From: Clostridium polynesiense
Lineage (GTDB): Bacteria; Bacillota; Clostridia; Clostridiales; Clostridiaceae
Assembly (NCBI RefSeq): GCF_000820705.1
Contig: NZ_CCXI01000142.1
Location: forward strand, 1-64,000
Direction: 5' to 3'
Length of the DNA stretch: 64,000 nucleotides
Within the stretch, counting starts at the first letter, position 1. Each line of letters begins with the position of its first letter. A program made the translations under genes and the position numbers. This document shows, piece after piece, positions 44,140-53,804 of the stretch. The notes beneath the pieces are model-generated. The model made no database searches, was not told the origin of the DNA, and was given only the letters and a program-made list of their open reading frames with translations.

Positions 44140-45753
44140 TTAATTTTCATTCTTTAAGTCAAGTATTGCAGATGAGTAGGGTGGCATTTTAACCGTTTTA
44201 TTTTTAAAAGCAACCTTTTTACCCTCTGAAGCTACAGACTCTAAAAGCTTTACCTTAGAATACCCTTCCGGTATTTCCACTATTATCTCCTTATCAGAAA
44301 CATTATGAAATATTCCAAGCTTCTCCTCCTTATATAAAACAGAAAAAGCTACTATCTCCTCCTTAGACTCAATAGGAGTAATTACTCCTCTGGCTATGGC
44401 AGGATAATTGTTTTTTATTGAAATAAGCTTCATATAGTGTCTTAGAAGTGAGCTTTTATCCTTTAACTGTTCCTCTACTCCAAATTCCGGTTTCTTACTG
44501 TAATCAGCATTAGAAGGATTATGAGGAATTCCGGTTTTATTACTATTGCTCCAGAGCATTGCAAGCCTTTTATTTTCATCTTTTCCTGAACCCAGGGTTC
44601 CTATTTCTTCACCATAATAAATAAAAGAGTTTCCCGGAGCAAGTATATATAAAGCTGCCGCTATCTTCATAAAGCTCTCATTATTGCTTAAGGTGCCTGC
44701 ACTCCTTGCCTGATCATGGTTTGATAAAAATAAAGCATCAATGGCAGCTTCATTTTTAGAAGCAGCTTCCTTCTGCTGATCAGCAAGCTTTTCTGCTACC
44801 CCTGTGCCCATACCGGAACGGGCAGCACTGACAAAAAGTCCGTCATTTTTTGCAAAATCAAAATTGAAAAAACTTTGTATTTTACTTTCATACATATCTA
44901 AAACCACATTATTACTTGTCCATGCCTCACCTACTATATAAACTTCAGGATTATACTTTTTTGCTTCTTTATTCAACCAGCTTAAAAACTCCACGTTTTT
45001 TGAAGTATTTTGATCATAATAATGGGTAGTGGCATCAAGGCGGAAACCGGAAACCCCTTTATCAAGCCAAAATTTCATGATGTCTGTAATATCCTTCCTT
45101 AAAGCAGGATTATCAAGATTCAAATCCGGCATATTCTTATCAAAGGCACATTCATAATACCAATCAGAATAAAGGGGTGTTTTAACATAATTCTTTTTAG
45201 ATTCTGAACTGAAGTTATAATAACCGCAGTAAGGATTATGCTCCCTGCAGAGCTCCTTTACAGAGCATACCTCATTGCCGCAGGGAGGAATACCTATGCT
45301 TTTAGCTGCAGATTGAAACCAAGGATGCATTATCGACGTGTGGTTTAAAACTAAATCTATTATTAAGGAAATATTTTTTTCCTTACTTTCTTTAATCAAC
45401 CTATTAAAATCCTCCATAGTTCCGTAAATAGGATCAATGTTATAATAATCTGTCACATCGTATTTATGGTAGCTTGGAGATGGCATAATGGGCATAAGCC
45501 ATATACCGCTACAGCCTAAGGAATTATTCCCTCCTTTGCTGCCTCCAATATAATCAAGCTTCCCTATCAATCCACTTATGTCTCCTATTCCATCATTATT
45601 TGAATCATAAAAGCTTCTTAAAAACACTTCATAATAAGTCCTGTAACTATCCGCAGGATAATTATATGTCTTTGGTGAACAGGAGGTTAAAAAAATAATA
45701 AAAAGCAGTGCAGTATAGGTTATCCTTATGATACTTTTCTTTTTCTTCACCAT
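44140..45753 (-). CDS. GH13 alpha-amylase lipoprotein
   Basis: A 537-residue surface amylase. A lipoprotein signal (ITYTALLFIIFLTSC, lipidated Cys25) precedes the (beta/alpha)8 catalytic domain: LVLNHTS, GFRLDATTHYY with the nucleophile Asp, IVGEAW with the acid-base Glu and FLSNHDQAR. It cleaves starch or maltodextrins outside the cell to feed the MalEFG importer whose genes precede it. Last gene of the mal operon. Confidence 0.93.
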   Translation of the reverse strand: MVKKKKSIIRITYTALLFIIFLTSCSPKTYNYPADSYRTYYEVFLRSFYDSNNDGIGDISGLIGKLDYIGGSKGGNNSLGCSGIWLMPIMPSPSYHKYDVTDYYNIDPIYGTMEDFNRLIKESKEKNISLIIDLVLNHTSIMHPWFQSAAKSIGIPPCGNEVCSVKELCREHNPYCGYYNFSSESKKNYVKTPLYSDWYYECAFDKNMPDLNLDNPALRKDITDIMKFWLDKGVSGFRLDATTHYYDQNTSKNVEFLSWLNKEAKKYNPEVYIVGEAWTSNNVVLDMYESKIQSFFNFDFAKNDGLFVSAARSGMGTGVAEKLADQQKEAASKNEAAIDALFLSNHDQARSAGTLSNNESFMKIAAALYILAPGNSFIYYGEEIGTLGSGKDENKRLAMLWSNSNKTGIPHNPSNADYSKKPEFGVEEQLKDKSSLLRHYMKLISIKNNYPAIARGVITPIESKEEIVAFSVLYKEEKLGIFHNVSDKEIIVEIPEGYSKVKLLESVASEGKKVAFKNKTVKMPPYSSAILDLKNEN

Positions 45754-45819
45754 GAAAATCTTACCTTTCCTTCAACTATAAAATCATAGGCTGCAACTTA
45801 TAGCGTCACAGCCTTTATA

Positions 45820-46674
45820 TCATCCTTTAACAGAACCTCCGGTAACCCCCTCCACATAGTATTTCTGCATTTTAACAAACAAAAGGGTTATAGGGATGGC
45901 TACCAACACAGCCCCTGCAGTAAATTGGGTAAAGTACTTAGAGATATTTTCCCTGGATATCATCTGGAATAATCCCAAGGCAAGAGTATAGTTATTATAA
46001 TTATCCCTCATGATAACGCTGACAAAGATAAAGTCTATCCAAGGAGCAATGAAGGAGGTTAACACTGTATAAACCACTATGGGCTTGGAAATAGGCAGTG
46101 TTATCTTCCAAAAAATCTGAGACTTAGTAGCTCCATCTATTGTTGCCGCTTCATCTAAAGCAAGAGGAATAGTATCAAAAAAGCCCTTTGCAATAAAGTA
46201 CGAGAGGCAGGAACCTCCTGAATATACTAAAATCAATGCAATGAGGGACTGGTCGAGACCAATAAGCTTTAGTACATGATAAATAGCTATCATTGTCATA
46301 AAACCTGGAAACATCCCTAAAATCAATCCTATATTCATAAGCTTTGTTCTTGAAGGGAATCTAAGCCTGCTGAAGGCATAGCCGATCATCAGGACTAAAA
46401 TAGTGCTTATAATACAGGAAAATATCGCTACAGTTATGGTATTTAAATACCACCTTGGATAATTAAAAAGACTGGTTTCTGTAAACAGCTTAATATAATT
46501 ATCCAGGGTAAAGGACTGGGGAAGAACCTTTGAAGGATAAGGTCCCGTATCATCTCCTCTAAAGGATATAATTACAAGCCATATTATAGGTGCAATCCAT
46601 ATTATAGATAGAAGGGACAAAATTGAATATATTAATCCGTTTGACAATTTCTTTTTAAAGCTATAGCTTTTCAT
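45820..46674 (-). CDS. malG: Maltodextrin ABC transporter permease MalG
   Basis: A 284-residue permease with six helices and the binding-protein-dependent EAA loop (LDEAATIDGATKSQIFWKIT LPISKP, split here) that contacts the ATPase. Closely resembles MalG in length and in the opening ISLLSIIWIAPIIWLVIISF-like segment. Its ATG shares one base with the malF stop (TAATG). No MsmX/MalK-type ATPase is encoded in the window, so a shared one elsewhere must serve it. Confidence 0.92.
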   Translation of the reverse strand: MKSYSFKKKLSNGLIYSILSLLSIIWIAPIIWLVIISFRGDDTGPYPSKVLPQSFTLDNYIKLFTETSLFNYPRWYLNTITVAIFSCIISTILVLMIGYAFSRLRFPSRTKLMNIGLILGMFPGFMTMIAIYHVLKLIGLDQSLIALILVYSGGSCLSYFIAKGFFDTIPLALDEAATIDGATKSQIFWKITLPISKPIVVYTVLTSFIAPWIDFIFVSVIMRDNYNNYTLALGLFQMISRENISKYFTQFTAGAVLVAIPITLLFVKMQKYYVEGVTGGSVKG

Positions 46675-48161
46675 TATTGGAATTCCCCCTCCTTCCTGGC
46701 AGAGTTTGAAGTATTATAAACCAGCAGTGACATTACTGCCATGATGATAAAGGTTAAAATACCTATGGTGGCGGCAAGATTGTAGTTCTGCTCATTTACA
46801 GTTTGCTTGTACAGCCAGGTAATCAAAAGATCTGTCTTTCCTGCCTGGAAATAATCTGTAGTCAGAGGATTTCCTCTGCTTAAAAGATAAATAACATTAA
46901 AGTTATTGATATTTCCAACAAATTGAGTGATTAAATAAGGAGTAGTTATAAATATCATATAGGGCATAGTTATCTTTAAAAAGGTATCAACGGGAGTAGC
47001 TCCGTCAATCCTTGCACTTTCATATAACTCCTCAGGAATGTTTATGAGTATTCCTGTGGTAATTAATATAGTATAGGGAATACCAACCCACATATTTATA
47101 ACAATTACAGTAATTCGTGCGAGGTTTGCATCCGTTAAAAAAGGAATGCTCTGATTGATTATCCCCACGGATTTAAGAAAGGTATTAACCGCTCCCTGAT
47201 CCTGCAAAAGCTGAGACATGAGCATTAAGGTAACAAATTGAGGCACTGCAATAGATATTACAAAAAGCGTACGCCACATTTTTTTAAACTTAATACCCTT
47301 TTTATTTATCATAAGTGCAATAATCATACCTAAAATATAATTGCTGAAGGTTGCAAAGATTGCCCAAACAAAGGTCCACCCCAATATCCCGAAAAAAGTT
47401 CTGGACTTCATGGGATCATTAAACATTAAATCCATAACATTATTTAATCCGACCCAGGTGAATAAATTTCCCGGAGGCTGATGGCTTTTATCAAAATTGG
47501 TGAAGGCAATCAAAACCATAAATACTATAGGTAAAATAGTAAAGGCCGTTACCATTATGATAGGCGCTGCTAAAAGGGTCTTGTGAAACTTTTTATCCTT
47601 TAATTCATTGAACTCCTGTAAAAAGGTAAGGGGTCTTTTCCCCTGCCTTATTAAAACATACCCCTTGTAAGAGGACTTTATAGAAGAAAAGTATAAGTAG
47701 ATAAATACCAGAGTTATGAAAATAGTCAAAACACTAAACAACAATATTTTCATGGAATTATCACCATGAGTGTACATATAAATCTGAAGTTCTTCATTAA
47801 AAACCTCACCGGTTACATTAGTTCCTAAGGTAGTAATATCTTTTAAGTACTTCCACCCAAAACCTGCAAAATAAGCAATAAAACCTATCTGTGAAGCTAA
47901 ATAGATTATACCTTTAACAAGCTGACCATTTACCATATTTCCAAAGCCCATTATAATAAAGCTTAACCTGCTTCTGAATCCCCCAAATCTAAAGGCAGAG
48001 GTAATTTCCTTAATCTGCACAAAGATATAAGTAAAAAGCAAGCATGTTTTTTCCCAAAGTTTTTTCAAAGCAGAAAACCCCGAAAATTTTTTAACTCCAT
48101 CTGATCCACCGTGCATTTCTGGTTTTATAGAATTAATCTCATACAAATTACGGTTATCCAT
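46674..48161 (-). CDS. malF: Maltodextrin ABC transporter permease MalF
   Basis: A permease of about 495 residues, longer than MalG because of an N-terminal extension with extra helices and a TM-bounded extracytoplasmic loop, as in other MalF proteins. EAA loop YESARIDGATPVDTFLKIT; NYILGMIIALMINKKG and PYTILITTGILINIPEELYE flank it. I take the ATG at 48161, 8 nt after GGAG. Confidence 0.92.
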   Translation of the reverse strand: MDNRNLYEINSIKPEMHGGSDGVKKFSGFSALKKLWEKTCLLFTYIFVQIKEITSAFRFGGFRSRLSFIIMGFGNMVNGQLVKGIIYLASQIGFIAYFAGFGWKYLKDITTLGTNVTGEVFNEELQIYMYTHGDNSMKILLFSVLTIFITLVFIYLYFSSIKSSYKGYVLIRQGKRPLTFLQEFNELKDKKFHKTLLAAPIIMVTAFTILPIVFMVLIAFTNFDKSHQPPGNLFTWVGLNNVMDLMFNDPMKSRTFFGILGWTFVWAIFATFSNYILGMIIALMINKKGIKFKKMWRTLFVISIAVPQFVTLMLMSQLLQDQGAVNTFLKSVGIINQSIPFLTDANLARITVIVINMWVGIPYTILITTGILINIPEELYESARIDGATPVDTFLKITMPYMIFITTPYLITQFVGNINNFNVIYLLSRGNPLTTDYFQAGKTDLLITWLYKQTVNEQNYNLAATIGILTFIIMAVMSLLVYNTSNSARKEGEFQ

Positions 48162-48221
48162 TACCACCTCTCCTTTTTACAAAATATCAAACCCTTATTT
48201 CTTCTTCCCACATAGCTTATA

Positions 48222-48264
48222 ATTTTAAAATAGGAGCAGATTATAAAGCCTGCCCCTATTTCAA
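48222..48264 (-). terminator. Hairpin between malE and malF
   Basis: On the minus strand GAAATAGGGGCAGGC pairs with CTGCTCCTATTTT. It follows the binding-protein gene, where partial termination or mRNA protection usually raises binding-protein levels over permease levels. Confidence 0.6.
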
Positions 48265-48298
48265 AAGTTATTGCGCAATTTAAGATGATTATTAATTT

Positions 48299-49522
48299 TT
48301 ATCCCTTGATTGCCTTAACCATGGCATCTAACTGCTCTTGAAGGGTCTTTGAGTAATCCTTTGCCTCCATTTGAGCGCCAAAAGCTTCTGCAGGAGCCCA
48401 ATAAGTACCTAAAACATTGTTTTGTGGCTGTGAAAATGGTATTTGTGCAGCTAAAGCTGACAATGCTACATTAGCTTTAACCTCAGCACTTTCAGCAACC
48501 TTTTTGTTGGAAGGTCCTAAAGCTCTTTTTGCAAAACGCTTTGCCTGGCTTGCTTCATTTGTGATCCACTCTGCAAATGCCATAGCATCTACAGGAGCCT
48601 TTGTTCCTTTACTTACTCCCACAAGCTTGCTTCCGCTGAAGGTAAACATTTGAGTTTGTTTTCCGTTAACGGTAAAAGTAGGAAGCTTCGCAGCTGCATA
48701 ATTATTACCTAATTTAGCTTTTATAGCATCAGCATTCCAGGTTCCTGATACACCGGCAGCAATGGTATCTCCCATACCTCCTGTTAATACAGCATCATCT
48801 CCAGTCAGGAAGGATGGGTGTGCTGTGAAGGCTTTTATAGCCTCAGCTACTGCTAATCCTTTTTCATTGTTAAAGTCTGCAATCTGTTTTCCATCAGCAT
48901 CGATTTTAAGGGTACCGCCGCCGCCTAAGAAGAAGGAAGCTATATACCAGCCGTTAGAAACATCCATAAATACCTTTTTATTTTTGCCTTTAGCTGCTGC
49001 TAAAATGCCATCTAAGGTCTTAACCTGCTCTTCGCTTATAACGCTTTTATCATAATATAAGAAATAGCCATTATCCGCAGTCATTGGATAACCATATAAT
49101 TTACCGTTAACTGTTGAAGCTTCAACGGTAGCAGGAAGGTTTGCACTTATTACCGCTTCTTTATTACGGGTAATTTCATACAGTGCACCGGCTTTTACAA
49201 GATCAACTAATTGATCGTTTGCAAAGGCAAATACGTCAGGAGCTGCATCTGGATCCTCCAATATTTTTGTTTTAGCATCATTTTCTCCTACAACACCTAG
49301 GGTGATATTGTAATTCTTTTCTTTGTTTGCTTCTTTGAAGCTTGTGATTAATTCACCTAAAAGCTGCTGATCCTCTTGGGCTCCCCACACCTTCAGATTA
49401 ACAGTTTCCTTAGCTCCGCCGCCTTTTCCTGGCTCTTTTTTCTCACCATTACCACAAGCGGTAAATGCTAAAACCATAACTCCAGCTAATATAGCTGATA
49501 AAACTCTTCTTGTCTTTTTCAT
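48299..49522 (-). CDS. malE: Maltodextrin-binding lipoprotein
   Basis: Extracytoplasmic solute-binding protein of the MalE family, about 407 residues. Lipoprotein signal RRVLSAILAGVMVLAFTAC (lipidated Cys23), a Gly/Lys linker, then LKVWGAQEDQQLLGELI and the maltose-family DAAPDVFAFANDQLVDL, YFLYYDKS and FAEWITNEASQAKRF. ATG at 49522 lies 7 nt after GGAG; the GTG at 49540 is unlikely. First of malE-malF-malG-amylase. Confidence 0.92.
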   Translation of the reverse strand: MKKTRRVLSAILAGVMVLAFTACGNGEKKEPGKGGGAKETVNLKVWGAQEDQQLLGELITSFKEANKEKNYNITLGVVGENDAKTKILEDPDAAPDVFAFANDQLVDLVKAGALYEITRNKEAVISANLPATVEASTVNGKLYGYPMTADNGYFLYYDKSVISEEQVKTLDGILAAAKGKNKKVFMDVSNGWYIASFFLGGGGTLKIDADGKQIADFNNEKGLAVAEAIKAFTAHPSFLTGDDAVLTGGMGDTIAAGVSGTWNADAIKAKLGNNYAAAKLPTFTVNGKQTQMFTFSGSKLVGVSKGTKAPVDAMAFAEWITNEASQAKRFAKRALGPSNKKVAESAEVKANVALSALAAQIPFSQPQNNVLGTYWAPAEAFGAQMEAKDYSKTLQEQLDAMVKAIKG

Positions 49523-49605
49523 CATAATTCTCCTTTTCACTATAAATTTAATATCTTATATACCAAGGTACATATTAAAGCTTATTTAAAATTGACTTTT
49601 TACTT

Positions 49606-51951
49606 TTATTTATTACCCAGCTGCCAGATTTCTTCCGCGTACTGCTTAATAGTCCTGTCGCTGGAAAAGCTTCCTGCATTAGCTATATTCATGAGGCTTT
49701 TTTCAGCAATGAGCCTGGGATCTTTAAAATCCTGATTTGCTCTAAGCCTGGTGTCACAATAATCTATAAAATCAAGCATTAAGTAGTAATGGTCCGGCTT
49801 ATGCCAGGATGCTCCTTCTGTGATAGAATCATATAGCTCTTGAAACATCTCTGTGCCTTCATCCCTTAAGGTTCCATCTATCAGCGCTTCCACTACAACC
49901 TTTAACCGAGGATTTTTTTCTATTAAAGCACTAGGATTATAGCTTGCTTCAATCTCTGCAATATCTTCAACCCTTGCGCCAAAAATATAGTTATTTTCCT
50001 CTCCTGCCTGCTGTACTATTTCTACATTTGCACCATCATAGGTTCCAATAGTCAGTGCTCCGTTCAGCATAAGCTTCATATTTCCTGTACCGGAGGCTTC
50101 TGTTCCTGCTGTAGAAATCTGCTCAGAAATATCTGCTGCAGGCACAATCTTTTCTGCATAGGAAACATTATAATTTGATATAAATACTACCTGCATAAAT
50201 TTATTAACCACAGGATCCTCACGGATTAGCCTGGATATTTCGTTAATTAATTTTATGATTCCTTTGGCACGAAAATACCCCGGAGCCGCCTTTGCTCCAA
50301 ATATATAAACTGTAGGTTTAAAGTCTTTAATTCTCCCCTCCTTTATTCCGTAATAAGTATCAAGAATGGAAAAAGCATTTAACAGCTGTCTTTTATATTC
50401 ATGAAGCCTCTTAATCTGAACATCAAATATAAAGCTTGTATCAATTTTTATGCCTTCATTTTTTTCTATATAAGCTGCCAGCTGATTTTTCTTTAACTGC
50501 TTTACTTCCCTTAATTGATGAAGAAATTCCTCATCTCCCTTGAGTTTTTCTAAGGCTTTTAATTGAGAAAGATCTGTAATCCAGCCTTCTCCTATTTTAG
50601 TGCTTATTAAGCTGCTTAGCTCCTGGTTTGCCAGCGCCAGCCATCTTCTCTGTGTGATTCCGTTTGTCTTATTGTTAAAGCGCTGGGGGTATATCTTATA
50701 CCATTCCGGAAGGGCTGTATTCTTTAGAATTTCTGTATGAATCTGCGCTACTCCGTTTATGGAATGAGTTGCATATATAGCCATCCTTGCCATAAATATT
50801 TTGTTATCCTCAATGATGGAATACTTTTTAAGCTCTTCCTGAGGAATATTAAGCTTTTTCAATTGATTTTTAAGGGATGAGTTTATTTTCCTGACATAGG
50901 GATAAACCTTTGGAAGCACTGCTTTAAATAGTTTTACATCCCATTTTTCCAAGGCTTCAGGCATTATAGTGTGATTTGTATAGGCAAAAACCTTTTCTGC
51001 TATCTTTAATGCAGTGGAAAAGGATAACTCCTCCTCTTCAACCAAAATCCTTATAAGCTCCGGAATTGCAACTACCGGGTGAGTATCATTAAGCTGTAAG
51101 GAATAATACTCCCCTATATCCTTTGGTGAACGACCTGCCCTTTTAAGCTTTCTCACTATATCCTGAAGGGAAGCGGAGGAGAAAAGGTACTGCTGCTTGA
51201 GCCTCAGCTTTTTGCCTTCATAGGTGTCATCCTTTGGGTACAGTATGCGGCTTATATCTTCTGCCCGGTTCTTTTCCTTAACAGCATCACTGTATTTCTC
51301 ATCGTTAAAGGCTATAAAATCAAAGGGTACCTTTGGTTCACTCTGCCAAAGTCTTAAGGTATTTACCATATCCCCTCCGTAGCCTATGATAGGCATATCA
51401 TAAGGAACTGCTTTCACTTCCTGATCTCCAAATACAATTTCTACAACATCCTCCTCCCGTCTTATAGACCAGGGATCTCCAAATCTCTGCCAGTCATCTG
51501 CCCCTTCTGTTTGAAAGCCATCTACAAGACTCTGTTTAAAAAGTCCATATCTGTATCTTATCCCGTAGCCATCAAGAGGAATGCTGCAGGTGGCAGCGGA
51601 ATCAAGAAAGCAAGCGGCTAGTCTTCCAAGCCCGCCATTTCCCAGGGCTAAGTCTTCAATTTCTTCGAATTTTTCAAGGTCTATACCTTTTTCTTCTAAA
51701 ATCTTTCTTACAGTATCAATTTCTCCCATATTATAGAGATTTGCATAAATAACTCTTCCAACTAAATACTCAGCGGAAAGGTATCCCGCTCGCTTTTTGC
51801 CGCTGTTGCTATACATCTTGTCTGCAACACATCCTAAGGCCACACGGGATACAGCATTGTAAAGCTCTATAGTGCTAGCTGTCTTTATGCTTTTTCCATA
51901 ATTCTGAAGTAAAAAGGTTTCAATATTCTGAGAGGTTATTCTATTCATCAT
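49606..51951 (-). CDS. Glycogen/starch/maltodextrin phosphorylase
   Basis: A 781-residue GT35 phosphorylase. It splits alpha-1,4-glucans with phosphate to glucose 1-phosphate. Features: N-terminal SAEYLVGRVIYANLYN, ALGNGGLGRLAACFLDSAAT, RRWLALANQEL, KRLHEYKRQLLN and the pyridoxal-phosphate lysine in TGNMKLMLNGALTIGTYDGA. Length matches MalP/GlgP. Acts together with MalQ (upstream) and the phosphoglucomutase at 39-41 kb. Confidence 0.95.
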   Translation of the reverse strand: MMNRITSQNIETFLLQNYGKSIKTASTIELYNAVSRVALGCVADKMYSNSGKKRAGYLSAEYLVGRVIYANLYNMGEIDTVRKILEEKGIDLEKFEEIEDLALGNGGLGRLAACFLDSAATCSIPLDGYGIRYRYGLFKQSLVDGFQTEGADDWQRFGDPWSIRREEDVVEIVFGDQEVKAVPYDMPIIGYGGDMVNTLRLWQSEPKVPFDFIAFNDEKYSDAVKEKNRAEDISRILYPKDDTYEGKKLRLKQQYLFSSASLQDIVRKLKRAGRSPKDIGEYYSLQLNDTHPVVAIPELIRILVEEEELSFSTALKIAEKVFAYTNHTIMPEALEKWDVKLFKAVLPKVYPYVRKINSSLKNQLKKLNIPQEELKKYSIIEDNKIFMARMAIYATHSINGVAQIHTEILKNTALPEWYKIYPQRFNNKTNGITQRRWLALANQELSSLISTKIGEGWITDLSQLKALEKLKGDEEFLHQLREVKQLKKNQLAAYIEKNEGIKIDTSFIFDVQIKRLHEYKRQLLNAFSILDTYYGIKEGRIKDFKPTVYIFGAKAAPGYFRAKGIIKLINEISRLIREDPVVNKFMQVVFISNYNVSYAEKIVPAADISEQISTAGTEASGTGNMKLMLNGALTIGTYDGANVEIVQQAGEENNYIFGARVEDIAEIEASYNPSALIEKNPRLKVVVEALIDGTLRDEGTEMFQELYDSITEGASWHKPDHYYLMLDFIDYCDTRLRANQDFKDPRLIAEKSLMNIANAGSFSSDRTIKQYAEEIWQLGNK

Positions 51952-51992
51952 GCTACCTTCCTATAAGATTTATTTTCTGCTATGGATTAGAA

Positions 51993-53474
51993 TTACTCGT
52001 TAATCCTTCCATAAATTTCTGAAGTTTTTCTTATATCAAAAGCCAGCTTATCTGTTAAATCCTTAGCTTGTACTCTCCATCGCCAATTACAGCCTATGGT
52101 GGATGGAACATTCATTCTGGCTGAATTATCCTTCAAAAGCCAATCCTGCATCTGTATGATAACGGTATCAGCAGCGCTGGCATAAGCTCCTTTAATCAGA
52201 GCCTTGGGAAGCTCTTCCTTATTGGATACTGAAAAATAATCTATTAAGAACCTTAGATTTTCTTCACTTTCCCTGTCACAAAATCCCCTTGCAGTATCAT
52301 TATCATGGGTGCCTACATACACTATGGAATTCTTCCCATGCTTATAAAGTATATGATTGTTTTCCGCAGTGTTTTCTGCTGCAAAAAGCAAAACCTTCAT
52401 TCCCGGATATCCGGACCTTTTAAGGAGCTTTTCTACTCTGGGATGGAGAACACCTAAATCCTCTGCTATGATCTTCACCTTTCCCTTGGCTTCATTAATG
52501 GCATTTATAAGCTTTATATCAGGTCCTATTCTCCATCTGCCCTTAACTGCGTTTTCACTTCCTGCCTTTATTGCATAATAACGGGCAATTCCGATAAAAT
52601 GATCTATTCTTATCACATCATAAAGCTTTGCACAGCTTCTTATCCTCATTTTCCACCAGCGGAAGTCATCCTCCTCCATAGCCTTCCAGTCATAAATAGG
52701 ATTTCCCCAAAGCTGTCCCGTTTCTGAAAAGTAATCCGGAGGAACCCCTGCAACCCAGGTTGGTCTCCTTTCCTTGTCCAGTAAAAACAACTGAGGATTT
52801 GCAAATACATCAGCACTATCTCCCGATACGTATATAGGAATGTCTCCTATAATTTCAATACCCTTTTTATTTGCATACTCCTTTAACGCCATCCACTGCT
52901 TATAGAATTCATATTGACAAAACTTCCAGAAATCGATTTCATTTTTAAGAAGACTTTTATACATTTCTATAGTCTGCGGATCTCTCATCCTTGCGACTCT
53001 ATCCCAATATTGCATATCCTTTTGTCCAAAATGATTTTTTAACGCCATATAAAGCGCATAATCCTCAAGCCATGAGGAATTTTCTTCATTAAAGGCTTTA
53101 AATTCATCTGTATCCTTATTAAACCTCAAGCTTGCTTTCCTTAATACTAAAAACCGTTCCTTATAAAGCCTGCCATAGTTTACAAATTCATCATTATCCT
53201 TTGAATCAATGATTTCATCAGGCTTAAGCAATCCCTCTTCTGCTAAAAAGTCCAAATCTATAAAATATGGATTACCTGCAAAGGCCGAGAAGGATTGGTA
53301 TGGACTGTCACCAAAGCCTGTAGGACCAATAGGAAGCACCTGCCAGTATTTTTGTCCTGCTTTTTTTAAAAAATCTATAAAGGAATAGGCGGCTTTTCCA
53401 AGACTTCCAACGCCATAAGGTGAAGGTAAGCTGCTTACCGGAAGTAATATACCTGCCGAACGACTACTTTCCAT
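51993..53474 (-). CDS. malQ: 4-alpha-glucanotransferase (amylomaltase)
   Basis: A GH77 enzyme of about 493 residues that disproportionates maltodextrins for the phosphorylase. Features: GILLPVSSLPSPYGVGSLGK, YWQVLPIGPTGFGDSPYQ, IGDIPIYVSGDSADVFANP, RIDHFIGIARYYAI (nucleophile Asp), IIAEDLGVLHP (acid-base Glu) and YVGTHDNDTARGF. I prefer the ATG at 53474; a GTG at 53480 is possible. First gene after the LacI-type operator. Confidence 0.95.
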   Translation of the reverse strand: MESSRSAGILLPVSSLPSPYGVGSLGKAAYSFIDFLKKAGQKYWQVLPIGPTGFGDSPYQSFSAFAGNPYFIDLDFLAEEGLLKPDEIIDSKDNDEFVNYGRLYKERFLVLRKASLRFNKDTDEFKAFNEENSSWLEDYALYMALKNHFGQKDMQYWDRVARMRDPQTIEMYKSLLKNEIDFWKFCQYEFYKQWMALKEYANKKGIEIIGDIPIYVSGDSADVFANPQLFLLDKERRPTWVAGVPPDYFSETGQLWGNPIYDWKAMEEDDFRWWKMRIRSCAKLYDVIRIDHFIGIARYYAIKAGSENAVKGRWRIGPDIKLINAINEAKGKVKIIAEDLGVLHPRVEKLLKRSGYPGMKVLLFAAENTAENNHILYKHGKNSIVYVGTHDNDTARGFCDRESEENLRFLIDYFSVSNKEELPKALIKGAYASAADTVIIQMQDWLLKDNSARMNVPSTIGCNWRWRVQAKDLTDKLAFDIRKTSEIYGRINE

Positions 53475-53508
53475 AATCACAACAACCGTCCTGTTCTACA
53501 AAGAAATT

Positions 53509-53524
53509 TTCGATAATTTTCGAA
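53509..53524. promoter_or_regulatory. LacI-family operator of the mal operon
   Basis: TTCGATAATTTTCGAA, a perfect 16-bp dyad (TTCGA-N6-TCGAA) located a few bases downstream of the predicted malQ transcription start. Matches the operator at 53719-53734. Confidence 0.75.
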
Positions 53525-53536
53525 TAATGTATTTTA

Positions 53537-53565
53537 ATCATAATATTATTTACTATATCTGTCAA
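53537..53565 (-). promoter_or_regulatory. Promoter of the mal operon
   Basis: On the minus strand TTGACA (53560-53565), 17-nt spacer, TATGAT (53537-53542). Confidence 0.8.
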
Positions 53566-53660
53566 TACATTTTTTAACACAAATGCATTATATAAACAAA
53601 AAAAATTCTTTAAAAAACTTACATTTTCAATGTAATAAACTCATTTACTCAATATTTCTA

Positions 53661-53689
53661 TTGAAAAAACAGATACTATAGGTTATGCT
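53661..53689 (+). promoter_or_regulatory. Promoter of the LacI-type regulator gene
   Basis: TTGAAA (53661-53666), 17-nt spacer, TATGCT (53684-53689). Confidence 0.65.
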
Positions 53690-53718
53690 GATATATATAA
53701 TTCAACGGTTAAATTATT

Positions 53719-53734
53719 TTCGATAACTTTCGAA
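53719..53734. promoter_or_regulatory. LacI-family operator before the regulator gene
   Basis: TTCGATAACTTTCGAA, the same dyad as at 53509-53524 with one change in the spacer. It lies between promoter and start codon of the regulator gene, so autorepression is likely. Confidence 0.75.
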
Positions 53735-53804
53735 TAATTTATTAAGAGATATTATTTAATTTTAAATCTGCTATAAAGTAAAATTAAGTTAGAAGGTGTT
53801 TTAA

